64,000 bases of DNA. It comes from Symbiobacterium thermophilum IAM 14863. Its GTDB lineage: Bacteria > Bacillota > Sulfobacillia > Symbiobacteriales > Symbiobacteriaceae. The translations under genes were made by a program, and so were the position numbers. Position 1 is the first letter of the stretch. Every line of letters begins with the position of its first letter. Below the pieces are notes generated by a model, which did no database searches, was not told the DNA's origin, and worked only from the letters and a program-made list of their open reading frames with translations. Shown one piece after another: positions 14,401-21,869 of the stretch. The stretch is from NCBI RefSeq assembly GCF_000009905.1, contig NC_006177.1, forward strand, positions 868,001-932,000, given 5' to 3'.

Positions 14401-15696
14401 TCAGCGGCCCCTGCGCCCCACGCCCCGGTATCGCAGCCCGGCGGCGGCCATGGATGCGGGGTCGAAGAGGTTGCGGGCGTCCACCACCAGATCGCCCGCG
14501 AGAGCGGACCGGATCTCCTCCGGCGGGGCGGCCGCATATTCGGGCCACTCCGTCAGCACCAGCAGCGCGTCGGCGCCCCGGATCGCCTCCCAGGGATCGT
14601 CGACCAGCTCCAGCCCCGCCGGCAGACCCTGCGCCTGACCCGCGGCCAGGGCCGCCGCGAAGTTGCCCCGCGCCTGCGGGTCGTGGGCCAGGACCCGGGC
14701 GCCCTGGGCCAGGAGCGCGGGGACGATCGCCAGGGCAGGGGACTCCCGGACGTCGTCGGTGCCGGCCTTGAAGGCCAGGCCCCAGACGGCGATGCGCCGC
14801 CCGGCCGCCGGTTCCAGCATGGCCAGCACCCGCTCCCGCTGCCGGAGGTTGGCCCGGCGGGCCGCGGGCAGGAGGTCCAGCCGCACACGCCTGCGCCGGG
14901 CGGTCCAGAGCAGGGCGGCCAGGTCCTTGGGCAGGCAGGAGCCCCCGTACCCGGGGCCCGGATGGAGGAAGTGGCCGCCGATGCGCCGGTCCAGCCCCAC
15001 GCCTTTCAGCACGGCCAGGCCGTCGGCGCCCAGGGCGTCGGCCAGGGCGGCGACCTCGTTGGCAAAGGAGAGCTTCACCGCCAGGAACGCGTTGCTGGCG
15101 TACTTGATGAGTTCGGCCTCCTCCCACCCGGTGGTCACCAGGGGCGCGTCGATGCCCCGGTAGAGGTCGGCGACCTGCCGGGCCGCCGGGGCGGATTCGG
15201 CGCCCACCACGATCCGGTCGGGGTGGAAGAAGTCGTGGATGGCGGTGCCCTCCCGCAGGAACTCGGGATTGGAGACCACCGCAAAGCCCGCGCCCAGCCG
15301 GCCCTGTGCGCGGCGGTTGGTGCCGGGCGGAACGGTCGATTTCAGCACGACGGTCAGGGGTTCTGCCGGGCGGCGCACCCGCAGGTCGTCCAGCAGCCTC
15401 CACAGCGCCTGCAGGTCGGGAGCGCCGGAGGAGGACGGCGGGGTGCCGACGCAGACGATGATCATCCCGGCACGGCGAATGGCCTCGTCCAGTGACGTGG
15501 TCACCGTCAGCGACCGGCCCAGGTGGCGTCGGAGCAGCCGGTCCATCCCCGGTTCGTAGAAGGGGCATTCGCCCCGCCGCAGTCGGGCGACCCTTTCACC
15601 ATCGATCTCCAGAAGCGCGACTTCGTGTCCCAGTTCGCAGAGGCAGGCGGCCGTGGTGAGTCCCACGTAGCCTGCGCCGGCTACGGCGATGGGCAA
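14401..15696 (-). CDS. ugd: UDP-glucose 6-dehydrogenase
   Basis: 431 residues, full length. N-terminal Rossmann motif MPIAVAGAGYVGLTTAACLCELGHEV binds NAD. NPEFLREGTAIHDFFHPDRIVVG contains the catalytic region, and GPGYGGSCLPKDLAALL holds the catalytic Cys. The C-terminal UDP-binding domain has VWGLAFKAGTDDVRESPAL. It oxidises UDP-glucose to UDP-glucuronate, supplying an acidic sugar for the spore polysaccharide locus and perhaps the epimerase at 10653. The gene stands alone with a candidate sporulation promoter 31 bp upstream. Confidence 0.93.
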   Translation of the reverse strand: MPIAVAGAGYVGLTTAACLCELGHEVALLEIDGERVARLRRGECPFYEPGMDRLLRRHLGRSLTVTTSLDEAIRRAGMIIVCVGTPPSSSGAPDLQALWRLLDDLRVRRPAEPLTVVLKSTVPPGTNRRAQGRLGAGFAVVSNPEFLREGTAIHDFFHPDRIVVGAESAPAARQVADLYRGIDAPLVTTGWEEAELIKYASNAFLAVKLSFANEVAALADALGADGLAVLKGVGLDRRIGGHFLHPGPGYGGSCLPKDLAALLWTARRRRVRLDLLPAARRANLRQRERVLAMLEPAAGRRIAVWGLAFKAGTDDVRESPALAIVPALLAQGARVLAHDPQARGNFAAALAAGQAQGLPAGLELVDDPWEAIRGADALLVLTEWPEYAAAPPEEIRSALAGDLVVDARNLFDPASMAAAGLRYRGVGRRGR

Positions 15697-15723
15697 GAAG
15701 CTTCCCCCCGGTGGAGATGATGC

Positions 15724-15734
15724 TCCATCTTATG
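15724..15734 (-). promoter_or_regulatory. Sporulation-type -10 motif upstream of ugd
   Basis: On the minus strand CATAAGATGGA, identical over 11 bases to the motif before the Gly/Ser/Asp-rich gene, about 30 bp before the ugd start. I see no good -35 element at the expected distance. Confidence 0.45.
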
Positions 15735-15806
15735 GCGCAGGAGATCCACCGGCCTTAGCGAACCTGTGGTGATGCTGAGCATTGCGCACACGGGGGGTCA
15801 CGCCGG

Positions 15807-16580
15807 TTGAAGCGATATGCGGGATACGTCTTTGACCTGGACGGCACCTTGTATCTGGGAGACCACGCCATCCCCGGGGCTCCGGAGACCCTGGCCGAGC
15901 TGCGCCGCAGGGGGGCCCGGATCGCCTTCCTCTCCAACAAGCCCATCGAGCCGGCCGCGAGCTACGCCGCCAAGCTGAACCGGCTGGGCATCCAGGCGGC
16001 GGTGGAGGAGGTGATCAACTCGTCGATCGTCATGGCCCGGTACCTCAGCCGGACCGCGCCGGGGGCCCGGGTGTACCTGATCGGCGAGGAGCCCCTCGCG
16101 GAGGAGCTGCGGAAGCGGGGCATCCGGATCGTCGCGGACCCGCTGGACTGCGAGTACGTGGTGGTCTCCTGGGACCGGCAGTTCACGTACCAGAAGCTGA
16201 ACGACGCCCTGCAGGCCATCCGCAACGGCGCCCGGTTCATCGCCACGCACCCCGACCGGACCTGCCCGGTGCCCGGCGGCGAGGTGGCCGACGTCGGCGG
16301 GATGATCGGCGCCGTGGAGGGGGTCACGGGCAAGAAGGTGGAGCTGATCACCGGCAAGCCCTCGCCCATCACGGTGCAGGAGGCGATGAACCTGCTGGGG
16401 CTGCCCCCGGACCAGTGCATCATGGTCGGCGACCGGCTGGAGACGGACATGCGCATGGGCCGGGAAGCCGGCATGGCCACGGCCCTGGTGCTGACGGGGG
16501 TCACCCGCCGGGAGCAGGTGGAAAGCTCGCCCTGGAAGCCGGACTACGTGCTGGAGAGCGTGCGCGGGCTGATCGGGTGA
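15807..16580 (+). CDS. HAD-IIA family phosphatase (NagD/AraL-like)
   Basis: 257 residues. Motif I is YVFDLDGTLYLGDHAIPGA (nucleophile Asp and the +2 Asp), motif II IAFLSNKPIEP, a conserved Lys in GKPSPITVQEAMNLLG, and motif III MVGDRLETDMRMGREAGMATALVLTGVT. This is the NagD/PNPase-like IIA arrangement with the C2 cap between motifs II and III. It dephosphorylates small sugar or nucleotide phosphates; the physiological substrate cannot be inferred. The start is TTG 15807, the only start codon that keeps motif I, with a weak ribosome site (GGGGGT). Confidence 0.88.
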   Translation: MKRYAGYVFDLDGTLYLGDHAIPGAPETLAELRRRGARIAFLSNKPIEPAASYAAKLNRLGIQAAVEEVINSSIVMARYLSRTAPGARVYLIGEEPLAEELRKRGIRIVADPLDCEYVVVSWDRQFTYQKLNDALQAIRNGARFIATHPDRTCPVPGGEVADVGGMIGAVEGVTGKKVELITGKPSPITVQEAMNLLGLPPDQCIMVGDRLETDMRMGREAGMATALVLTGVTRREQVESSPWKPDYVLESVRGLIG

Positions 16581-16821
16581 TCTTCACGGGTCCCTTCGTC
16601 CGCACGGCGTACGGCAATCCGTTCGCTGATCATGCCGGCGGGATGTGACCCAGCGTTGCGCGGTGACGGGCGCCCGCCGGCATGGCTGACGGTGTCGTCT
16701 GCAGGAAATATTCGCGCATATGCGGAAGAGGAACAGGCTAGAACGGCAAGTGCTGCCTGTCATGCTCATCGCGGGTTACGGTGCCTGGCTCTAGGCAGCA
16801 GCAAGGAGCGGAGGGCGACGA

Positions 16822-17886
16822 ATGCGAAGCGACAGGTTTGCTGTTGCTCTGATGGCCGTCATCGTCGCGGTCCTGGCGTCTGCGTGTGAGGCAGGGGACA
16901 GGGGCGCGCCGGTTCCGTCGGTCCCCACTGCAGCGGCCTTTCTCGATGAACGCCACGGCTGGATCGGGGCGGCAGACGGGATCTGGTACACCGATGACGG
17001 TGGCAGGAAATGGACTCACCAGTTCCCCAGTCAGGAGGCTGTCATCCGGCTGGGTTTTGTGGATCCCCAAAACGGTTGGGCGCTCACGCAGTCATCGGCC
17101 GCTCTTCGTACACAGAACGGCGGAGCGGACTGGATCACGTTAGACGTTCCAGGGGCGTCGCTCCGGGCCGTTGATCTCGTCAGCCCCGCTCACGCGGTGG
17201 CAACCGATGGAAACGGCCTTCTCGTCAGTCGGGACGGCGGCAAGACCTGGGACCGGTCCCGCCCGCCCCTACCCCTTGCCGACCTGGACTTTGTCAGTGA
17301 AGAAGAAGGATGGGCGGCCGGGGAGGGGCAGGTATGGCACACCCGCGACGGCGGGGAAACGTGGAGCGCGCAACTCACGCTTCCTGAACCCGACCGGTGG
17401 CTGGGCGACACCTTTGTGCGTTTTCCATCGGAGACCAGCGGCTGGGTTCTGTTCTGCCTCGGGCAGGGGGCCGCATACCAGGAAACCTATCTGCTCTACG
17501 GCACCACGGATGGGGGGCGAACGTGGACTCCCCGGCTGGTCGGTGGCTGGCCCTGGCCGTTTGAGGCGGAAGCGCCGGAGGCGCCGCAAGGTCCCGGTGG
17601 GTATCCGGTCGCCTTTGATGCGCGGGCGGACACGGCCTGGGTGGCGGTCTACTCACCGGCAGCCGGCCACCTGGAGGTGGTACGGGTAACCTTGGGAGGA
17701 GCACCGCCTGTCTCCAGCGACAAGATTCCTATCGAGGATCCGCGCAAGCCGACAGTGGGGATATCCTTTGTGGATACGGAAACGGGCTGGCTGGTCATGA
17801 GCGACAGCCACCAGAAGAAGACGGCCATTCTCCGCAGCGACGACGGCGGCACGTCCTGGACGAGTACAATCGACAATCCGAGGTAA
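16822..17886 (+). CDS. Lipoprotein with Asp-box (BNR/Ycf48-like) beta-propeller
   Basis: 354 residues. Signal peptide MRSDRFAVALMAVIVAVLASAC with a plausible lipobox (LASAC; Ala at -3 is less common). Five Asp-box turns are visible: TDDGGRKWTH, SRDGGKTWDR, TRDGGETWSA, TTDGGRTWTP and SDDGGTSWTS, each preceded by strands of the GWA/GWL type (LGFVDPQNGWAL, ISFVDTETGWLV). This is the fold of Ycf48/HCF136-like and sialidase-like propellers. Extracellular, membrane-anchored, ligand unknown. The ATG follows GGAGGGCGACGA. Base composition is slightly less GC-rich than its neighbours. Single-gene unit with a terminator. Confidence 0.78.
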   Translation: MRSDRFAVALMAVIVAVLASACEAGDRGAPVPSVPTAAAFLDERHGWIGAADGIWYTDDGGRKWTHQFPSQEAVIRLGFVDPQNGWALTQSSAALRTQNGGADWITLDVPGASLRAVDLVSPAHAVATDGNGLLVSRDGGKTWDRSRPPLPLADLDFVSEEEGWAAGEGQVWHTRDGGETWSAQLTLPEPDRWLGDTFVRFPSETSGWVLFCLGQGAAYQETYLLYGTTDGGRTWTPRLVGGWPWPFEAEAPEAPQGPGGYPVAFDARADTAWVAVYSPAAGHLEVVRVTLGGAPPVSSDKIPIEDPRKPTVGISFVDTETGWLVMSDSHQKKTAILRSDDGGTSWTSTIDNPR

Positions 17887-17888
17887 TC

Positions 17889-17927
17889 GAACGCCACCCG
17901 AGGCTGGAAGCGTCCCGGGTGGCGTTC
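17889..17927 (+). terminator. Terminator of the Asp-box lipoprotein gene
   Basis: 12-bp perfect stem, GAACGCCACCCG (17889-17900) with CGGGTGGCGTTC (17916-17927), 2 bp after the stop codon; followed by ATGTGGTATGTGG rather than a T tract. Confidence 0.65.
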
Positions 17928-17960
17928 ATGTGGTATGTGGCACCGGGCCAAGCCCTGCCT

Positions 17961-17968
17961 CATATACT
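17961..17968 (+). promoter_or_regulatory. Candidate sigma-E/sigma-K type -10 element for prkA
   Basis: CATATACTTTA, 49-56 bp upstream of the prkA start. In Bacillus prkA is expressed in the mother cell under sigma-E, and this fits its CATAnnnT-like -10. No clear -35. Confidence 0.4.
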
Positions 17969-18016
17969 TTATCCCAACCGTTGGCCGAAGGCGGGCGTGA
18001 GGAGGGGAGGGTACCC

Positions 18017-19912
18017 GTGAACCTGAAGGAGCGGCTGGAGCAGCACCGTCTGGAGGAGCAGCGCCTGGCCTGGGAAGGCACTTTCCTGGACTATTTCGAA
18101 ATCGTCAAGCGCAATCCCGCAGTGGCCGACCTGGCGCACGCGCGGGTTTACAACATGATCATGGCGGCCGGGGTGGAGACGAAGGAGGACGGCCAGAAGG
18201 TCTACAAGTTCTTCGCCGACGAGATCTTCGGGCTGGAGAAGCCGCTGGAGCAGCTGGTGGAGTACTTCCGCTCGGCCGCGAAGCGGCTGGAGGTGCGCAA
18301 GCGGATCCTGCTGCTCATGGGACCGGTGGGCGGCGGCAAGTCGACCATCGTCTCGCTGCTCAAGCGGGGGCTGGAGCGCTGGTCCCGGACGGAGGAGGGG
18401 GCGATCTACGCCATCAAGGGCTGCCCCATGCACGAGGAGCCGCTGCACCTGATCCCCCACGAGCTCCGGGACGAGATCCGCAAGGAGTACGGCATCTACA
18501 TCGAGGGCGACCTGTGCCCGGCGTGCCGGGTGATGGTACAGGAGCAGTACGGCGGGCGGGTCGAGGACGTGATCGTGCAGCGGATCGCCTTCTCGGAGAA
18601 GAACCGGGTGGGCATCGGCACCTTCACCCCGTCGGACCCCAAGAGCCAGGACATATCGGAACTCACCGGTTCGGTGGACCTCTCCACCATCGGGCAGTAC
18701 GGCACCGAGTCCGACCCCCGGGCCTACCGGTTCGACGGCGAACTCAACGTCGCCAACCGGGGCCTGATGGAGTTCATTGAGATGCTGAAGTGCGACGAGA
18801 AGTTCCTCTACGGCCTGCTTACCCTGAGCCAGGAGCAGTCCATCAAGACCGGCCGGTTCGCCATGATCTACGCCGATGAGGTCATCGTCAGCCACACCAA
18901 CGAGAATGAGTTCAACGCGTTTGTAAACAATAAGAAGAACGAAGCCCTAAAGGATCGCATGATCCTCGTGCGGGTGCCCTACAACCTGAGGGTCGACGAC
19001 GAGGTGAAGATCTACGAGAAGCTGATCAACGATTCCGGGCTGAAGGGGATCCACATCGCCCCCCACACGCTGCGGATCGCCTCGTTGTTTGCCATCCTGA
19101 CCCGGCTGGAGCCCTCGAAGAAGGCCGGCCTCAGCCTGATCAAGAAGGTGAAGCTGTACAACGGCGAGTCGGTGGAGGGGTTTACCCAGAAGGACATCCG
19201 GGAGCTGCAGGAAGAGGCGCCGCGGGAGGGCATGGTGGGCATCTCGCCCCGCTACATCATCAACCGGCTCTCCAGCGCCCTGGTCAGGGAGGGCGTGACC
19301 TGCATCAATCCGCTGGACGCCCTGCGCGCCCTGAAGGACGGCTTCGAGCAGCACACCGGCATCACCCGGGAGGACAAGGAGCGGTACCTGAACTTCATCT
19401 ACGAGGCCCGCAAGGAGTACGACGAGATCGCCCGCAACGAGATCCAGCGCGCCTTCATCTACGCCTTCGAGGAGACGGCCCGCTCGGTCTTCAACAACTA
19501 CCTGGACAACGTCGAGGCCTACGTCAACAAGCAGAAGCTCATCGACCCGATCACGGAGGAAGAAGTCGACCCGGATGAGAAGCTGATGCGCTCCATCGAG
19601 GAGCAGATCGGCATTACCGAGAACGCCAAGAAGGCGTTCCGGGAGGAGATCATGATCCGCATCTCCACCCTGGCGCGCAAGGGGCTGAAGTTCGACTACA
19701 CGAGCCACGAGCGGCTGAAGGAGGCCATCGAGAAGAAGCTGTTCGCGGACATGAAGAACGTGGTGAAGATCACCACGTCCACCCGCACGCCGGACCCGGA
19801 GCAGCAGAAGCGCATCAACGAGGTGGTGCAGCGGCTGATCGAAGAGCACGGCTACTGCGAGGTCTGCGCCAACGAGCTGATCCGGTACGTGGGGACGTTG
19901 CTGAGCCGGTAG
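18017..19912 (+). CDS. prkA: PrkA serine protein kinase / AAA+ ATPase
   Basis: 631 residues, the same length as Bacillus PrkA. The N-terminal AAA+ part has the Walker A ILLLMGPVGGGKSTIVSLLKRG at about residue 100. GIGTFTPSDPKSQDISELTG and the FDGELNVANRGLMEFIEMLK stretch are hallmarks of the family. The C-terminal PrkA domain contains GISPRYIINRLSSALV, YLNFIYEARKEYDEIARNEIQ and the ending CANELIRYVGTLLSR. Known as a sporulation regulator acting in the mother cell. The start is GTG after GGAGGGGAGGG. The usual partners YhbH and SpoVR are not adjacent; transcription ends at a strong hairpin. Confidence 0.95.
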   Translation: MNLKERLEQHRLEEQRLAWEGTFLDYFEIVKRNPAVADLAHARVYNMIMAAGVETKEDGQKVYKFFADEIFGLEKPLEQLVEYFRSAAKRLEVRKRILLLMGPVGGGKSTIVSLLKRGLERWSRTEEGAIYAIKGCPMHEEPLHLIPHELRDEIRKEYGIYIEGDLCPACRVMVQEQYGGRVEDVIVQRIAFSEKNRVGIGTFTPSDPKSQDISELTGSVDLSTIGQYGTESDPRAYRFDGELNVANRGLMEFIEMLKCDEKFLYGLLTLSQEQSIKTGRFAMIYADEVIVSHTNENEFNAFVNNKKNEALKDRMILVRVPYNLRVDDEVKIYEKLINDSGLKGIHIAPHTLRIASLFAILTRLEPSKKAGLSLIKKVKLYNGESVEGFTQKDIRELQEEAPREGMVGISPRYIINRLSSALVREGVTCINPLDALRALKDGFEQHTGITREDKERYLNFIYEARKEYDEIARNEIQRAFIYAFEETARSVFNNYLDNVEAYVNKQKLIDPITEEEVDPDEKLMRSIEEQIGITENAKKAFREEIMIRISTLARKGLKFDYTSHERLKEAIEKKLFADMKNVVKITTSTRTPDPEQQKRINEVVQRLIEEHGYCEVCANELIRYVGTLLSR

Positions 19913-19926
19913 GCGGTGGGCAACAG

Positions 19927-19967
19927 GCGGCGAGCATCCCTCTTGCGTTGCACGGGATGCTCGCCGC
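19927..19967 (+). terminator. Terminator of prkA
   Basis: Perfect 14-bp stem, GCGGCGAGCATCCC (19927-19940) with GGGATGCTCGCCGC (19954-19967), then GTTGTGT. It may also serve the convergent nuclease gene. Confidence 0.8.
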
Positions 19968-19999
19968 GTTGTGTCTCAGGCGTTGCGCGTTCATGCTCC

Positions 20000-20523
20000 C
20001 TACTTCTTGTGCTGGTTCTTCTGCTGGTGCCGCAACTCTTCAGCCAGCTGATCGCGGTCGATGATGAACACGCCCAGCTTCCGAGCGCTTTGCTTGGCAT
20101 TCTCCGTAAAGTAGGAGGTGGTGACGACGATCGCCCGCGAGCAGCCGTAGTAGTCCTTGGCCGCGTACACCTCCTGGATGGCCCGCACGCCCACGGTGTG
20201 CTTGCGGTGGTACCGTTTGGCCTGCACCGCGATGCGCTCGGGGGACCCGGGCCGGGTCAGGATGAGGTCTACCCCGTAGTCCCCGGAGGGTGGCGTCATC
20301 TGTACTTTGAAACCTCCTCAAACAGCGCCTTGAGGAATTCCTCGAACTCTATGCCCGACATCCGGTCCAGCTGTTCCAGCGCCCGCACGCCCGACCGGCT
20401 GATGCGCCGCCTGCGTCCCCCTGGCGATAGCAGGGAGACTAGGTAGCCCAGCAGCGCGCAGGGGACGAACACGAGGAACATGAGCCACCAAATATCCAGA
20501 ACTGCACGGAACGCACTTGCCAC
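20000..20523 (-). pseudogene. Membrane-anchored Mrr-type restriction endonuclease-like protein, frame broken
   Basis: Two adjacent minus-strand frames encode one recognisable protein. 20296-20523 (GTG start, GGAGG upstream) gives an N-terminal membrane segment (IWWLMFLVFVPCALLGYLVSLLSP), then LDRMSGIEFEEFLKALFEEVSKYR and a stop. 20000-20299 continues with MTPPSGDYGVDLILTRPG, ERIAVQAKRYHRKHTVGVRAIQEVY and AIVVTTSYFTENAKQ. The second part has the Mrr catalytic pattern (Asp of GVD, Gln-Ala-Lys of VQAKRY); the first supplies helix 1 with its Glu. A missing G (AGAGTGACG to AGATGACG) would explain the break. The TGA and ATG overlap, so coupled translation of two polypeptides is an alternative. Confidence 0.7.
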
Positions 20524-20709
20524 AGGTCAACTGCCTCCGATCACAGGTGCTATACGTACATTTATGGCTATAATTTGATTTGCAGACTGCTAAACCTTCC
20601 CGGTGGTTGGCGGTGCATCGAACGCCACAACACAGGAATGCAGTCGTAATAGATAGAGCGCTCACCGTTGGCTGAGGCTGGGCAAAATGGGGGCAAGGAG
20701 GCAGAACTC

Positions 20710-21198
20710 GTGGCAGGAAGCGTTGCAGGCCGCATCGGCGGCCGCTGGGCGGGCAACGACCTCCGCGTGGTCTACGCGGACGGTGAACTGACCGGCCGCA
20801 TGGGCGGCAAGTGGGTCGGCAAGGACGTGGCCCTGTCCTTCGACGGCGCCGAGCCGACCGGCCGCTGGGGCGGCAGGTACGACGGGCAGGATCTGCGCTT
20901 CTCCATCCGCGGCACCGAGGGCACCGGCCGGATGGGCGGCGACGTCGTCGGCTGGGACATCGCCCTGGTGCAGGACGGGGATCGGATCACCGGGCGCATC
21001 GGCGGCGCCGTCGTCGGCGCAGACGTGCGGCTGGCCGCGCGGGACGGCCTGCTCACCGGCCGCATCGGTGGCAACTTCGACGGGAAGAATTGCACCCTGC
21101 AGGTGGACGGCGTCCCTTACCTGGTCGCGGCGGCTCTGGCGGCCATGGTTTTCTACCAGCTGTATCTGGACGCCGCCAGCACGGCGGCGAGCACGTGA
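20710..21198 (+). CDS. 22-residue GRIGG-repeat protein (copy 1), unknown family
   Basis: 162 residues from GTG 20710 (AAGGAGG seven bases before). Nearly the whole protein is six repeats of 22 residues of the form G-R-[IMW]-G-G-x3-G-x-D-[LVI]-x-[LVF]-x4-G-x2-T, for example GRMGGKWVGKDVALSFDGAE and GRIGGAVVGADVRLAARDGL. The last repeat runs into VPYLVAAALAAMVFYQLYLD, a hydrophobic C-terminal segment that could anchor or cap it. The regular length suggests a beta-solenoid or repeated hairpin. No signal peptide. The neighbouring gene is a paralog. I do not recognise a described family. Confidence 0.75.
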   Translation: MAGSVAGRIGGRWAGNDLRVVYADGELTGRMGGKWVGKDVALSFDGAEPTGRWGGRYDGQDLRFSIRGTEGTGRMGGDVVGWDIALVQDGDRITGRIGGAVVGADVRLAARDGLLTGRIGGNFDGKNCTLQVDGVPYLVAAALAAMVFYQLYLDAASTAAST

Positions 21199-21221
21199 CC
21201 GGGACGCAAGGGGGCACGAAG

Positions 21222-21722
21222 GTGGCAGGCAGGGTTGAGGGGCGCATCGGCGGCGCGGTGGTGGGCAACGACATCCGGGTCTCCTGTGAAGGTGGCCGGC
21301 TCAGCGGCCGCTTCGGCGGCGCGGTCATCGGCAAGGACGTGGATCTCACCTTCGACGGGGCCGTGCTTCGCGGTCGGTGGGGCGGCGTGTGGAACGGCAA
21401 GGATCTTCACTTCACCATCCGCGGGACGGAGGGCCGGGGCCGGATGGGGGGTTCGGTTGTCGGCTGGGACATCGCGCTGGTCCAGGACGGCGACCGGATC
21501 GCCGGCCGGATCGGCGGCGCCGTCTCCGGCGCGGACCTGCGCCTCACCGCCGGGGACGGGCGGCTCACCGGCCGCATCGGCGGATCGGTGTTCGGCAAGG
21601 ACTGCGACCTGCAGGTGGAGGGGGTGCCCTACCTGGTCGCGGCCGCGCTGGCGGCGATGGTCTACTACCAGATGCACCTGGACAGCTCCAACAACGCCTC
21701 GTCGTCCTCGGGAGGCGCATGA
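21222..21722 (+). CDS. 22-residue GRIGG-repeat protein (copy 2), unknown family
   Basis: 166 residues. It has the same six-repeat plan as copy 1 (GRIGGAVVGNDIRVSCEGGR, GRFGGAVIGKDVDLTFDGAV, GRMGGSVVGWDIALVQDGDR, GRIGGSVFGKDCDLQVEGVP) and the same C-terminal VPYLVAAALAAMVYYQMHLD, followed by a Ser-rich tail. The fourth repeat (GWDIALVQDGDRI) is almost identical in both copies, so that repeat is under the tightest constraint. The GTG at 21222 after AAGGGGG aligns with the copy 1 start; GTG 21195, overlapping the upstream stop, is an alternative. The genes are 23 bp apart, one operon. Confidence 0.75.
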   Translation: MAGRVEGRIGGAVVGNDIRVSCEGGRLSGRFGGAVIGKDVDLTFDGAVLRGRWGGVWNGKDLHFTIRGTEGRGRMGGSVVGWDIALVQDGDRIAGRIGGAVSGADLRLTAGDGRLTGRIGGSVFGKDCDLQVEGVPYLVAAALAAMVYYQMHLDSSNNASSSSGGA

Positions 21723-21825
21723 CCACGGGCGGCGGTGCCTATGCACCGGCCGCCCTTTCGCATTGATCAGCCCCTTTCCCGTATTGACCAGCCAGATCCG
21801 AACCTCTATACTCGAAAGTGAGCAT

Positions 21826-21842
21826 AAACGATCACAAACGAG
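21826..21842 (+). promoter_or_regulatory. Candidate FruR operator (decamer direct repeat)
   Basis: AAACGATCAC then AAACGAGCAA: AAACGA twice at a 10-bp interval, with a related CGAAAGTGAG just upstream. It lies directly before the DeoR-type regulator of the fructose operon. DeoR-family operators are often direct repeats, so autoregulation is likely but unproven. Confidence 0.4.
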
Positions 21843-21869
21843 CAAGAATAAATGACAGGATGTGATCGT

